DNA of 64,000 nt from Sparassis latifolia (GCA_018466975.1 CM031557.1:3100001-3164000); one strand, 5' to 3'. Positions 11,477 to 25,422 are shown, numbered from the stretch's first letter. Numbers and translations: made by a program. Notes: generated by a model from the letters alone, not told the origin.

Positions 11477-14400
11477 TTACAACGCCTCGCCTGCGTCGTT
11501 TTGTCGGCCAAACGTGCCCCGACTAGATTCCCGAACAAGTGTAGGAGGAGGCCGAGAGAGGAGGGAGGTATTGAACGGTTTGTCGGACTGGCTCTGGGGG
11601 CGTTCCTCGAAATAAGTGTTGAGCACCGACATATTTTCAGGAGTGACGTCGGTAGGCGGCGCAGGGAAGTCGGAAAGCCCAGACATGCGCGACACATTCG
11701 TGTCGGCAGTCATGAAGCTGGAACGCGCAGCATCAGAAGATGGTGGGGCACCCAGGCTGGATGGTTGTGAGCTAATCCGGGAAGGTCGCAGGGACACAGT
11801 CTGCGGTTCATCACGCCCGCCTCGTGCGTAGCCGATGAGTGACAGACGCGTTGAAAATCTATGAGTAGTCTCGAAAGGAGGTGGGGTCGACAGTACTTCG
11901 ACAGTCCCAAGACGCAGCGACTCTATATAACAAAAAAATGGGCACTTTCCTGATTGACGGACATCACAATAGTAACCCACCTTCAGCTTCCTCTTCCTCT
12001 TGCAAGGGCGACTCTAGCACAGAAGACGCTCGTGAGGATGCAACGTCCTCGGGTACGTTGATTGTGGGACCCATTAAAGACAAACTTCGATCGAGGGGAA
12101 GACCTAGACGAGAACTAGTCTCGGGTGACGAGTTCGAACCGCTAGGACTCTGTGACAGTACCACATTGGGATTTTCACGTAAATCGTCAGGACGCTCACC
12201 GTGGAGCCCACCAAAGCGCCTGCCCCACATAGGCGATGTAGCCTCTCCGCTTTCATACGAGTCCCTCGCGAGGTCTCGCAGCTCCTCCAGATCTTCACTT
12301 AGCTGGCGCGCTAGTGTAGTGAGCCCACTCACAGTCCGCTCAGAGCCAAAATCGATAGGTATAGTCCCGCTCGCCTGACGCGAGGGAACAGGACGGGCGA
12401 TACCATCGTCTGATGGTGTTCTGCTCCTGTCGGGAGGGTGGTAGAAGAGATCGCGAAATCGCTCCAGATCATCGGGTGCGTTCAAAGGCCGCGGTGAAAG
12501 GGGAGGAGATGAGTCGTGGGAGATCATGCCTGGCGACGACCTGGATGAGTTTCCGTGCAAGAAAGCTGAAGAATGGGCGGAATGTGTACGACGGAACATG
12601 GCTGGGTTGATGCTCCCCATGGACGATGACACGGTGTGATTCGACAGGTGCGTCGGTTCGCGTGAGATATCAATGCGGCTTCGCGAGGAAGACGAAGTCT
12701 GCTTTGGAATCGGGACGGATGGAACAGGCGGGGGCTCCTCCTGCTGTGGACCACTGACAAGTATCTGCGCGACAGACATGCTGGGTGGGGTCAGTCCATC
12801 CATCTCATCATTATCGCCGCTCTTCGCCCGTCCAAGGGTATGTGTCAACGCATCAGCGAAGCCCCATTCACTTGTCCGTCTGGATTGCGGGCCATATGGA
12901 TGCGAATGCTCGGATCGCTCAGAGGCATTCGCTTCCTGGTTGTCCTGAGGCGATGGCATAGGCGGAGGGGAAGGACCCGTCGGAGTCAACGGCGAATATT
13001 TGATCTCCTCGGGCAGTATCTCGCGGATGTGACCAGTGCTAATCTCCGCAAACATTGAGGTGTTTGAGGCTGCGGGTGGATGCTGCCTGGCATTGCTCGC
13101 ACCGGAAACGGCGTATGGATGAAGACCTTTAGCATATGGTGAATATGGATGGACCGGTTGCCGATGCCTATTTAAGCCGTCCTCAACCGCTGCTGTGTCT
13201 GCCTGCGAGACAGAAGGTACACTCGCTGCAGTCTTATCAACGACTATGGGCTGACGGTAGACATAGTTGCCGACCTGTGCATACGGATGCGCAGGGATCC
13301 TAAGACGCTCATGATGATCGTCCGAATGCGGGGGCGTGGAAATTGCGATACCTACACCCTCCCCAGAACCAGAAGGAGTGGGTGATATCCCGTTCATTCT
13401 GCTTGGCCCTGCTGCGTCTGTGCGCAGCCCAACATTTGATGCTGGGGCAGGAGTAATCAATACGACGCCCTCACCCTCTCCGTTCCTCTCCTCCATGCGT
13501 ATCTGATCTCGCAATCGAATGACGCGCGTTCCTTCGCTCCGAAGTGCACCTTCCAAGCAACCATTCTCGTACACAGGTGAAGCGATACCAGGCTCTCTCG
13601 GGTCTCCCGGACTGAATCCGCAAAAATTCGCCGCGCTGTTCGCAGTGTTACGCACGATCCGCAGAGCAGACTTGCCGAGCGATTGTGTCCGTTTATGTCC
13701 GCCGCTGGGGGCACCCGGGGCTACCCACATGAAGGAGTCATCGGAAGCGGGATGTGACGCGGACGTCCCCATAGAATTTGAATGCGCATGAGATCGCGCT
13801 GCACGCGAGTGCGAATGCAAATTCGAGTGCGAATGTGAGTGCGAATGCGACTGTGTTTGCGTATGAGTAGCGGAAGAGAAGGTGCTGATGCCAAATCCTG
13901 TAGCATTTTCGTCCGATGGGAGTGACTGCTGGACGCGGATGTGGACGGTGGGCGGGCGCGTCTGGCCTCCCAACAGGGTCCGTTCCGCCAGAAGGTCGAG
14001 CGTCGTGGGTGTATCGCGCAGACGGACGCGGCTGCTCGTGAGCGATTTCGCGCGCGCCCGCGATACCGACCTCGCGCGCTTGTTCTGGAATGAACGCGTT
14101 GCCAACGACTGCCATTCCTTGCGCTCCACTTCTAACTGTCTGCCATCTTCCAGAACCCTATATAATAGACACCAAGATGAGATGACAATATTGGGTAGGA
14201 ATTAGCGTGCGATTCAACAGAATTATACTAAATGAATGAATGCCTACTTGGTCAAAGATGGGACAGGACTTGGAATCGCAAGATCGTCCCACGCGAAGCT
14301 TTTGGGCCTCGGTGGTCGTGAACTTGATGCAACGAGTGGCCCAGGCGGGAGAGGTACCACTGGTCGAGGGGCCTCCACAATCTCTGGAGAAGGGGGACGT

Positions 14401-15602
14401 ACAAACACCAACTGAGACGCAGATTGAGACTTTCTAACATCACGACGCTGGCGTTGAGTGGATTCCTGCACTCCTCGTTCATACACACTAACAGCCTCTG
14501 TCGGTGATTCTACTTGCTCACCGGGGCCTGTCCCGGGCGGCCATATAGGACTTCCTGGGGGACTTACGATTCGACCACTGCTCGCGACATTCGCCCCAGT
14601 GTCTGTCACGCGCATTGTAAAGCGCGGACGTGGCAAGAGAATCGCGTCACACCACGTCTCGGCGGACAACCAGCGTTGCTTCCCTTTCGGTAGGGCGACA
14701 GAGAACGGAGATGGACTTCCACGCTGTCGACGAAGGTTCGGCGTCGACGTCGACACCTTAAGACTGCGTCCTGGTGGTCTGTGGGCGGGTTTCAGGTAGT
14801 TGGGCATCGCTGGGCCAGAGGACTTCCGTATCATTGGCTCGAGTAGTGTGATTGAGAACTTGGACGTTGGCGAGGGCCGAGCTTTTGCGGCAGAGGCAGA
14901 CGAAGAGGCATCTGTGGGCAAGCCTGAGGCATACGAATACGGGTGTGGGCGAGGTAGGGGACCATTTCCTTCTGCCTCTCCGTACCTATGAACGCGAGAC
15001 GAAGATGCATTCCTGTTGGATATGAGTTACTCATGTGATACAGCAGAGGCTGACATTAAATACCTGAGATCCTCAGCAGACGCCGGTTGATGAAGCGACA
15101 ACCCCCTCTTCGAGGTGTGTCTAAACCCGAGAATGTTCGCGAAACTGTTCCGGTTAACCTCTGGTGGCCTGGGATGGTCTTGCGACGGCCGCATGGGCAT
15201 CGGCGCCTCGCCTACACCACCAACCTGAGAGGCACCCGCCGCACGGCGAGTAGACAAGCTCCTACGGGTTGTTTCAAGATCTCCAGAAGCGACAGACAGA
15301 CGGGAAGCGCTGGACACGGCACGAGCACGAATGGGACGGCTAATTCGATCACCACGCTTGTCGTCGTCCTCGTCAACCAACCACCCACTAACAAGGTTTC
15401 CCCAACTATCTCTGTCGTGTGGAGCGCTCAAGCTATGTGGTTTTTCGTATGGCCCGTTGTAAGGAATATACCAGTCTTCAGTCGGAGAAGGGTTAATGTG
15501 AGGGACTGCCGTCGAAGGACCAGGCTTCAACCCAAATGCGATACCAAGACGAGAAAGCCGAGACAGAGACGACGGGCCTGAGGGTTGAGGATGCGTGGCC
15601 AT
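11477..15602 (-). CDS. large Ser/Pro-rich protein, unrecognised
   Basis: Four exons close in phase: 15602-15064, 15012-14248, 14157-11981 and 11922-11477, giving 1308 aa. I do not recognise a catalytic domain. Most of the sequence is low-complexity Ser/Pro/Arg, suggesting a disordered regulatory or scaffold protein. More structured islands are the N-terminal RLSRLGIAFGLKPG, a segment around WLSAETWCDAILLPRPRFTM, and a charged stretch around VLEDGRQLEVERKEWQSLATRSF spanning intron 2. Near 13790-13870 is a Ser-His repeat, and before intron 3 a run of Glu. The start at 15602 is the first Met of the Ser/Pro-rich region; an in-frame Met upstream at 15725 is possible but precedes sequence of different character. 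Confidence 0.7.
13783..13870 (-). repeat. Ser-His coding microsatellite
   Basis: An imperfect 6-bp repeat (GAATGC/GAGTGC type on the plus strand) encodes alternating Ser-His with occasional Asn in the large Ser/Pro-rich protein. It is a likely length-variable site. Confidence 0.65.
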
Positions 15603-16376
15603 GCCACTGCATGGGGACAGGAGAGGGGGACCACTAACGAATGACAGATAGAAAGAATGATGGATGACGTCGACCTCTGCCACACGCCCGTCATATTCTG
15701 TCCTCGCCGTCAATACATTCGACACAGACGTACCTGTCGAAACGAGCGGCTACCCGTAACCACCACTGAAGCTTATTCTGTATTCTGTAGAGGCTGTCCT
15801 TCGACTCTCTGCCTGAATTTCGAGTAGTCTACTCCGTGGTTTAGAACCACGCACCAATCAAATGAACGGATTGCCACAACCAACAGCTCAGCAAATTTCG
15901 TCAGGTTAAGTGGGAAATAATGATAGGTGATTGTGGGCGTTTCTGCCGTATGCCCGTCATCGAGATTGTTGGCGTAGTCAACGTCATGCATAGCCTGCAC
16001 ACGCACCTGTCCAAATGAATGAATTACCCAGCGACGCAAATTCTGCGGGCCAATTAGGCGGGGTAATCAGTGCAGAATGTACGACGTACCTGCGGAAGGA
16101 GGACAAACGAGGGGACCTAACCGACAGCTGTCGATTCGCCCACGAATCAGGTCGTCGTTCTGGCCTGAGCAGGAGCTGAAAGGTGCTCTTCAGTGGCAGC
16201 CGTCCTCAAGCATCATCACGTGAAGTTTTTGCTCTAACCCTTGATCCATCACTGATATCCGGACACCATGAAACGCAGAACTTGCACTTAGTATTATTAG
16301 TCTGACAGGATTTCCCCACCAATTCGAGAGGGAACCATTGCGTTTAGCCTCTGTTTGTACATCAACAGAAAAGAAT
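15603..16376. other. intergenic, nothing recognised
   Basis: This stretch lies between the start of the minus-strand 1308-aa gene and the stop of UGGT, also on the minus strand. It should hold the promoter of the former and the 3' end of the latter. No clear TATA box or conserved frame was seen. Confidence 0.5.
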
Positions 16377-19300
16377 TCACAGTTCGTCTCTGACATACTC
16401 CGCCTTACCCTCCACGCCCTCACTCTGCTTATCCACTGCAGTACCATGGGTGCGGTGCTTAGCACCTGCATCGGCCAGGACGTTTGAGTCCGCTGCAACG
16501 ATCTCCGAGCGAATGCAACCCTCCTCCGCCAACCTCCGCGCGAACCGAGCGATCTCACTATCGTATTCCTCCCACTCGGGAATGTGCCGCGCTCTTGCCA
16601 ATTTAGGTTCTTTCTGCAAAGTGTTTCAATTCGCGGCAGCCACTCAGCGAGAAGGCGAACGCACCGTAAGTGGGTTCTGGCACAGGTCGATGGTCTTGGC
16701 ACGGTTAAGTCTGTCCTTGCTGCCTGTATAACAGAGAAAGATTATAGAAAAGAAAAGCTACAGAGGCGTTGCTCAACTTACACCAGGTTTCGCACTGCAC
16801 CCGCCCGGTTCAATCAGTAATTCAGATATCTCGACATTGATTTCGCGCCCACGTACCCATAACCAGTCTTCGGGTAGTGAAAACTGTAATAATCGTCGAC
16901 GCGACATCGCGATCAAATAAGTATTGGCGACTTACGATGGGCACCTCCCGCTGAAGATTATTGGGTAGATCTGAGAAAGAAATTTTTTAGTTCGGTCGAA
17001 GGCAGAATCAGGACCAACTGTAGGAGTACGCAGAAAAAAAAGGCATTCTGAGCTAACACAGGACGTCTCGTCCACCGTATCCTACTCAAAATCGAATTGC
17101 CTCGATATCTTCAAAGTATGTGAGGGAACCATGCGCGTTGACCGTGGTGTCGGGACGAGACCTCCGAAACGTCCTTATAAAAGTTAAGGAGCCGCATACC
17201 TTGGTCAAGATTTGCAAGGGAATTTGGATCCGCAGACAATTGTTGGTAGTGACCTCGCAGTATATCCTAGTCGCGAAACGTATGAGAAATGACACCAGAA
17301 TAGGGGAATTATCACACACTCCTGCAGCAATCTGCGTAGTTCTTCAGCATCAATAAAGCTGACATCGGGAAGACACTCACCTGTCTGAACCGGACCAGGT
17401 CCACGACATATAGTGCACTTCGTACTCATATTAGTACTCATCGCATCCGCGTATGGATAGGTGACTTCACCTGATATGATACGGCAGACCACGCAAGAAC
17501 TCCTTCCAGTATCCTGTCTTCCAAAACCGGAAGCCTTCCATCTCCTCGTTGTCATCACCCATGGGAGTGTAGCCATACGGCGCGCCATGCAAATCAAGGT
17601 CAACGAGTTCCTTGAGGTCAGCGCGCACAATTTGGTCTGCGTCGACGAAGATGACCTTCTTGAGATCCATGGGGAAGAGGACGTCCAGGAATAAAATCTT
17701 GTATGCCCAAATGATGCGCTGCTTTTCCTTCTGGGCGCGCAGCCAGGAAGGCCATTTGTAAGTCACCAATTCGTACTTGAAGCCGTACGCTTCAGCCAGA
17801 TGGGGAATAAATTCCTAGAATAGACGGACATCAAGCACAGAGCATTTTCGACGGAGTAGAATAGTACCAGGAAGGAAGGCGAGAGGAAATTCTCGATGAA
17901 CCAGAATTTGACAGTGCTGTTTGTGTTGCGGAGAACACTGAGTACCATAATGGAGACAAAACGCTACGAGTGGTGTGATCAGTGGACAACGTTGAGGGCT
18001 TGTTTACGATTACTCACTTCATACAATAGGCCCGAGGCAACAGTGAATATGTTAATATCAGCCTGGTCACTTGGCGAGGACAATGTGTTATTTTCGGACC
18101 CCTTTGAGGAGGAGAATAGAGAAGACACCCTGCAATATTGTAAAGTGACACGACACGACAATCCAATAAAATAGCACCTACCAAGATACAATGTCTTCGA
18201 GAACTTCTTTGGCAGTCGGCGCTTTGGGTGGAGCTTCTGCAAGGACGTCTGCGCGATCCATACCTGGTAATCTGGCAAGCCTTGGGTAAAGCGTAAGTCC
18301 CTCAAAGTTGGTCAACGTGATCTCGTCTCCGTCCACATCTACATGGGGGCTGTCCCAACCTTCGTTTCCCACGCTCTCCATCTTGAAGATCTCGCGTCCA
18401 CGCCCGGGGCGTATCTCAAGCTTGAACACACCAGGTTTAGTGCGGAACTGCAGATACCCCAGATTCGCGACGACCAGGGTATCAGCGATCGGGACCCCTT
18501 GACTCGTGGCAAGCTGAAGCTGCACTCCACGCGGAGGTGCGCTGGTCAATACATCGCGGGCATGGCCTTCAATGACGAGGTAGTCGAGTTCGAAGATGGC
18601 ATGCACGCCGTGTGCACGGTCTCTCGCGGATAGGGTACTCAGCTGAATATTATCCAGATCATGGAGAGCTTCGCGTGGCCGAACGAGCCACGATTGCGGC
18701 ACGTCCATCGCGAGAGTGTAGATAGGTTCAACAGCTAAACCACTGAACTCCGTCTCGGCACGGATTTCTTCCCTGCGAGAACATTAGTGGGTAGGAAATT
18801 GATGACGAGGTGATGCATACCCGTTGTCGTCGTAGAGTAGCCGAGGTTGCAGGTTGTACCGATAGAATCGTCTGAGAGGAAGCTAGCCTTCCCATCAGGA
18901 CGACTGGCGTACAGAGCGTGGACAAGACCGACCTCACGATACCTAGCCGGGTTAATGTGCAACTCGACAAAGACTTCAGGGATATTCAACAGCCACTGGA
19001 AGCACCCTTTAGTCAAAGATTAGTCCAGCAGAATGTACATCGAACTGACTTCTATCAGGCTTGACCATTTCTGCGCAGACTCGCTCAGAGGATCTACCAC
19101 AATGCCGAAGTGGAATAACGCGGTAGAATTCTCTCCGAACATGAAGGACCTAGAACAGAATTCAGGGTACACTCTCACCGCAGTACAATAGAACTCACGT
19201 ATATTTGCCGCTCAAAAGTTGATAACTCAGTTTTCGGGGCTTGTATGGTGCATTGAACAAACCGACTTCGCTCGGATCCGGTACCTGAATGGCAGAGACA

Positions 19301-22300
19301 ACAGAGGAAGTCAGAGCGACCATCTCCGCATATGATCCCCTACAGACATTATGAGACATCTGCTAAGCCTCACACAACTGGACATACCGATCAAAACTCT
19401 CCAAGGACCCAAAGATATTTTCAAGCGCTTCTACGACTGGCTCAACACGTTTGCGCAGTTCATATGTCATCAGAGTCTCGAAGTCTTCCGCAACAAATCC
19501 GCCAGGCAACAAGGGGCCAACAACCTACAGCCCGTAAGCGCCTTGTGCGCACAGACAGGAATTGTTTACAAGGATGTACTCACTCGTCCGTTGACGATGA
19601 CAGCTTGTTCTCCTGCAGCAAGGCCCAGCTCCCTAACAAGGAGACGACTCGCTTGGACGAAATCCTCGTAGGTTTCCTGTCCAGCGTCTTCAAGAAGAGT
19701 TCCACCTAGGATGTCGTCGAGGCTGCCTTCTGGCGATATGACAACTTGCGGGCTGTGGATAGGCACTGAAGGTTCGCTGAGACCCAAGACCTTCAAGAGA
19801 CGGGAAGGAGAAACTCGATGAAGAGTGTCCTTGGTGATCAGGTGAGCCAGGAGTGACGACGTGGGTGGGCGACGAGTTGATGCGCTCCATGGAGTGGCGG
19901 GATTATGGATGAATGACACGCGAGATGCAGACCCCACCTTCTGCGGAGACGTTTACCGTTAGACGTTACTTGGGTAAATTGACATATTCTCGTACCGTGG
20001 ATATTAGCGCCTCCTTCATCAGGGTACGACCACCATCTGTATCAAAATCTGCTACAATATACGCTGACAAAGGAATCTGCTCCAAGTCCGCTATGCGCAT
20101 GTCCAGGTAAGCCGAACTCGCGTGAACAGCAGCCGAAACTCACATGGGTACACAAACGAGCCACTTGGATACTTCACTCTTGAAAGTAAGTCCGGTAGAT
20201 TAATCATGTTCATCCCGCTTTTCCCGGTGTGAATATAGGTATTCCTTCTCTTCGCAGTAGTGGGAAGATCATAGAAATATGTCGAGATGGTCTCGATGTC
20301 GTTATCCCTTAAATGGCCGGTGGCAATCTTGACAAATCAGACAGCGAAGGATGTCAACTCTGGAGATACGACAAAATGAAAACTCGATGTATCCCTAACC
20401 TGCTCTTGAAGGTACTGCAATTGCTGACCTAGCTCCAGTTGCAATTGACGCAGAAAATCCTGTACGCCGCGGCTAGACATATCAGTACTAGAATCCGCAA
20501 TCAGACATGGACGCACATCGTTCAAAACCAAGTGCTTCCCATTCACGAATGCGTGTCCTTGTGACGCAGAAGTCAACGTTACTCCCAATCTGGCCGCGTA
20601 GGCACGGGCTTTGTCCAGACCAAAGCCCGGGCTCTCTGTGCCACCATGGAGGATAGTATCCAGATTAGTTATTACCCCCTCGCCTGGCTGTTTGCTCTCT
20701 GTGAGGAGGTTACCGAACTCTGAACGTACCAAACCCCAGTTCACTGTGGGAGTCAAACGCTGGATGGGTATGTCTATTTGGGATAGCTGATGCGGTATTC
20801 GATAAAGCATACCACCAGGAGGACATGGAGTCGACTCACACTCTTCAAGAAGCTCATTGTCTTTGCCCGTCCGAAGTTTTCAATCAAGTAATAGAATAAT
20901 CTCGCCATCCGAGCACCTGGGCAGGTCAAATTGAACTGTGAAAGGACTCGGTATTCTCAGCGTACTCACCTTCTTCTGTCTCGACTATGGGAACAATACC
21001 GAAACGGGCTGGGAAGCTGCGACTGATGATATTCGAGACTGAAGTGGAGATGAAGTGAAGACTGCTGGACTGTGAGAGGTCGACAGCGAGCACCACGTTG
21101 AAGAGGTTAGCCTTAACGTTCGGGAATTGACCCGGGTACATTGGTCGCAGGAGCTGGGTTATCGTGCTTATCAACATCGATTCACGAGACAAAGAGTAGC
21201 GCAACCCACTATTCTCAATGATCTACTCCATCTGGCGTAACTGTTGCAGTGCGTTAATTGGTGCAAACAGTGGAAATAAACGTCAGGGGAGGACACACCG
21301 ACTGTCCTTCTCCAAGTCATTCCACCATACAATGACACCCCCTTCCTCGGGACGATCACTCGCGTCGAACAGCTCACTGACGGCATCCGGTTCGCTCTGC
21401 GCTGCACTGATTGAGGGGTGTGTGAGTAATCTGATCGCCTGCTCTGGTGATAGGCCCAACGAGGTCAAGGAGAGCATTGTGCCACGCTCCTTGCGCAGCA
21501 ACCGTAGCAAGCTGGAAATCCGATCAGCCATGTTCCCATGTTTCCAGCAGGCGAAGTGCAACATACGCAAAGGGATTCATATCCTTTTCCCCGATATTGA
21601 CTCCGTTCAACCAAGCAATGTTAGCCCCTCCCGGTACCTTGACCTGGTTCTCTTCTACTTCATCCAGCAAGGCCGGGTCCACTGTGATACGCCGCGCAAG
21701 AGGGGCTGCATACTTGGGGAAATTCTGCGAGAGCTGCTTGAGCGCGGGTAGAGGTTCATCTGCATCGTATATGAGTTGGGTAGCTTGCAACCCAATGTCT
21801 GAGAGAACGAACTTCAGACAAGTTGTGAGAGTGTACAGGACTAGGACTTACTTAGCAGCTCATCGTCTGTCAGAGGTGTGCTCGCATTTACGTCTGTGTT
21901 CGCCGGGTATTGTTGCACCAGCACCATGACGGAATCTACATCTGAGATCGACTCAACAGCACCGTCAGATTCCGCCGTCTGCCCACTTGAGCCTGGTCAT
22001 ATAATACCAAGTTAATCAAACTGCAATTCATACTGCAAACATTATACGAACCTTGTCTCCGGTCATCTAATGCCAGATAGTCCATCTTCTTCAAGTCAAG
22101 AGCTACACCATAACCAGACAGGTATGTTCGAAGGGAGAGATCACGGTTCTCTGGAGGAATAGCCCGGAACACATATTCTATGTGGGGGTTCGGAGCACTC
22201 GAGGTTGCATAAAGGTATGAATGGAGTTCGCGGAAATTGCTGGAGGAGAGCGAGGCGTAGAATATTGCAGTACGTGGAGGCCGTGCGAGCACGCGGGCCG

Positions 22301-22976
22301 GAGATGGCTGGACGTGATCGAAGGGGAGGAGTTTAGGGCGAGGGAAAGATCTTCGTATGAACTGGTTAGTTGAAGCAAAAAAGGCATGGAGGAGCGAACT
22401 TACGCGTTAACAGTGCTTGGTACTGCAGGATCAATTGTCTCGACCCCTGCAAGATGCACCAACGTCTGTACATCACAAGCAACCTGTCCATACCAATCGA
22501 CCCACGACCCGCAATCATCATTGTGCACACTGGCCGTCCGCGCGGCATGACGATCGGTGTAGTACTGGTAGACAGCTTCGATTTTGGGCGTAGCAGTATG
22601 CAGGGCCAGGTCCATCTGCACAGAGGCATACTCCCCTGGTCGAGACAGGAAACCCTCAGATATAGCGGCTTCAAAGGCAGAACGGTGCACTACTTCTGGA
22701 GTATGTGGTGAGGGGATGGGCACTTCGGGGTTCGTAAGCGTATCAAGCAAGGGAAAGAATGCTTCATCATTTTCCGTAGCAATAGCTTCTCTGCCAGATA
22801 GCATTCCGTTTATATTCGTTTACGTGGAAAGATGGATCCACGTACATGCATTCAAGGAGAACCGGAGGCGCCGGCCACGACGACCGCAGTTCCACCTTGA
22901 CTGGAGGATTCAGTGCATAACTTTTGTAGACGAATAATAATGTAATAAGAGAAGCAAATGACAGAGGTGCTTTCAT
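16377..22976 (-). CDS. UGGT: UDP-glucose:glycoprotein glucosyltransferase (ER folding sensor)
   Basis: ER-lumen enzyme that re-glucosylates N-glycans of misfolded glycoproteins, so they rebind calnexin. The N-terminus is a signal peptide ([21 protein letters not shown]). Typical thioredoxin-like-region segments follow, such as [21 protein letters not shown] (about 22080-22130), then the VVNPLSE-like region near 19090 and a beta-sandwich region at 18180-18700. The GT24 catalytic domain at about 17100-17800 contains [18 protein letters not shown], with the DxD metal site, and GAPYGYTP. The protein ends RDEL, an ER-retrieval signal of the HDEL/KDEL class. There are many small exons on the minus strand. 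Those I followed joined in phase (for example DLVRFRQ to IAAG across 17330-17380), but I did not resolve all of them. It is head-to-head with RPB10, with 372 bp between start codons. Confidence 0.93.
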
Positions 22977-23348
22977 GCGTCCTCCAAGACAAATCCGGCA
23001 GATATAGTAGGATCTCGCACGATTTCCGTTGGTGAACCTCTGCGAGTTCAATACTCCAGTCTAAGTAATAGGTCTGAAGTCACGAAGACGAGGTTTGTAC
23101 CTCAATAATTGGGCAGGATTTTTCTGGGAGTTTTCAGAAGATAACAGCAAAGAGATTCTAGCAGTCCTTTAACATGCAGCAGCAAGATGGTACTCCGCAA
23201 CAGCCACGTCGCGTCTACTATGTATCAAGATCACGTGCCAAAACGCGACCACTGTCAGTGACCCTGACCATCCTGAAGGTTCGATCTTTCTTCGAGTCCA
23301 CGACCACGCCATTTTACACACGGAACGGACAGTCTCAAAAGCATCAGA
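22977..23348. promoter_or_regulatory. bidirectional promoter region, UGGT / RPB10
   Basis: This 372-bp region separates divergent start codons, so both promoters must lie inside it. A palindromic E-box CACGTG is present at 23232-23237. No TATA box is obvious, consistent with housekeeping genes. Confidence 0.5.
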
Positions 23349-23742
23349 ATGGTACGCCCGTTTCCCTGAACTTTTTCTGTGCTTTGATTGACTTGTGTAG
23401 ATTATTCCTGTCCGCTGTTTTTCGTGCGGGAAGGTCATCGGAGACAAGTGGAATGCCTACCTCGAGCTTTTGTCTAAGGACGTCAGTGAAGGGTGAGTTT
23501 TCACAATATGTCTTACCCTCTGTAACACTTAAGTTTTTCTGCCCCTGTAGTGATGCTTTAGACCAGCTTCAACTCAAACGTTACTGCTGTCGGCGCATGG
23601 TGCTCACGCACGTAGATCTCATCGAAAAACTGCTGCATTATAACCGTTCGTCGTCATGTTTTCTACCTGTTATGCCATTGGACTAATCTGACTGTTACCG
23701 ACAGCGTACGAGAGGTCAAGAGACAAGCCAAACTTCACCTGA
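23349..23742 (+). CDS. RPB10: RNA polymerase subunit RPB10 (RPABC5)
   Basis: Small zinc-binding subunit shared by nuclear RNA polymerases I, II and III. Four exons give 75 aa: 23349-23351, 23401-23492, 23551-23645 and 23705-23742. Exon 1 is only the ATG, followed directly by GTACGC; the second exon begins [17 protein letters not shown]. The zinc ligands are Cys7 and Cys10 (CFSC) and the CC pair of RYCCRRM. The chain ends [17 protein letters not shown], and the length fits the family (about 70-76 aa). This start is forced, because the protein N-terminus is invariant and no upstream Met fits. Confidence 0.96.
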
Positions 23743-25422
23743 TCCTCGTTCATTGTTTCTTCCTATATTGTGTGATACTACCTGTATTCTGTCCACTAAT
23801 ACATCATTGATTTCCTCCTCCGTAACTCCTGTATCTTCTTTCTATGAAGCCTTGGTCGGTTTGCTTTCGTGAGTGACTTCTAGCAATTTACATTGCGCTA
23901 CTGTGGACGTGAAACTAAAGCCCACTGCCAGGAGTTAGCATGCTTTTCATACGCAAGACTTAGCGACCGTCTGCAGACTTGGCGCTATGGGTACCATGCG
24001 GTGTCCTTCTCCAGTATGAAAATCTCATGCGCCCCCATCATTCACGTATCGGCAACCCATCCCTGCCATCAGAGGCATGCATTGGTCGAACTCAGCGCTC
24101 GCCCCGAGCTGTAGACTTCAGCCCGAAAAGAAAATCGTAACCTTCGTAGTCGACTCTGGGACTAATCTTGGTGAGGCTGCTGATCATTTTCTTCTCGGGA
24201 TAAACCACCTTTCGTCGATCCAGCATAAGAGTCAAATGCATCTTTGCACGCCATACACGCCTCCACTGACTGATCCCTCCGGCGCACGGTTGTAGCAAGT
24301 GATATCCTTGTCCTTGCGTTTGTGATCCGCAACCGCTAGCAGTGCTTCTGCAATGTATTCGCTATACTCCAAAACGAAATGATTACCGTAATGGTGACCA
24401 TTGTCGTGCGCCAGGGGTCCCCACACAGACCCAGCACTTCTCTCACTCTCCTGGTTGAGGTCGTCGACGTATTGCCGGGTCATCCCAGAGTCAATGTTCC
24501 TGGTCATTCGGTGAGACGTTATCGCCGCGCACATCTCCCGGAAACTCACCGATTTCTTGAGTGTGTCTACCACGGACTCGACAGAGGAAGCAACGAGCCC
24601 TCATGCTGCGTTGGAGACAGCGTCCACTTGTCATCGATTCTCGCTGAACGCGGCTTTGACCTTAGTAAGCAGCGGAAATCATCCGCTCAGCGAATCATGA
24701 CTGGGGATGAGGATCAAGTGTGGTTTGCAGAGGCAGTCAAGAAGGACGTCGGTGACAAGGTCCTCGTCGGCGCCATCCGGTAGATCAGAAGAACATCGTG
24801 CTGGTGGGGGCATTTGCGGAGGATCTGGGAGTGAACTGTCTGCACGCCAGATTAAGAGGCTCTACGGTCGTGCTGGAGTGTGGCGCAAGAGATGACGTTC
24901 AACAACTAGAAAATAGCGTCCGCGCACCGTAACAGCCACTTGCGAGTCAGAACGCGCATTTCTCCCGAGAACGGGACGTCGCCGTACTGGAGTCGATGAG
25001 CAAGAGTTGGAATGAGCGTCAATCAACTCTTAACTTCACCGTCAAGTGCATTTCACCTCGCACGTCCACTAGCATAAATATTCTATGGCCTCAGCCTCTA
25101 TTATTGCCTAGTGTTACGGTAAAGTATAAATCGTCTTATGCCCTACAGGAGAATTACGGGTAATACCGCAGCGTCATGATCAAACTACATGAAAGGCCGG
25201 ACGAGTCATGATGAACGAGAAATGAACGTGAACAGACATCCAAGCGCAACGATTGGAGCCATTGACAAAAACAGACTCGATGGTGTCTATGCAGGTAAAA
25301 GACGTAATGATAGGCGGGGTATAAACGATGGGGGAAACGAAGAGCATATTAGAACACCGCAAGAAGTCGTCGTCGTTGCTCAAGGCCAGTTATCAGCGTC
25401 ATGGGGAGTAAACTCAAGTCAT
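23743..25422. other. gene-poor interval with a decayed open frame
   Basis: On the minus strand at 24232-24573 an open frame encodes about 110 residues (RQYVDDLNQESERSAGSVWG and a His-rich DNGHHYGNHF). In the same region the frame upstream is interrupted by three stops between 24590 and 24700. I do not recognise the family. It could be a pseudogene, or exons of an unrecognised gene. The opposite strand has a 134-codon frame (24379-24783) that is probably its shadow. The rest holds no visible gene. Confidence 0.35.
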
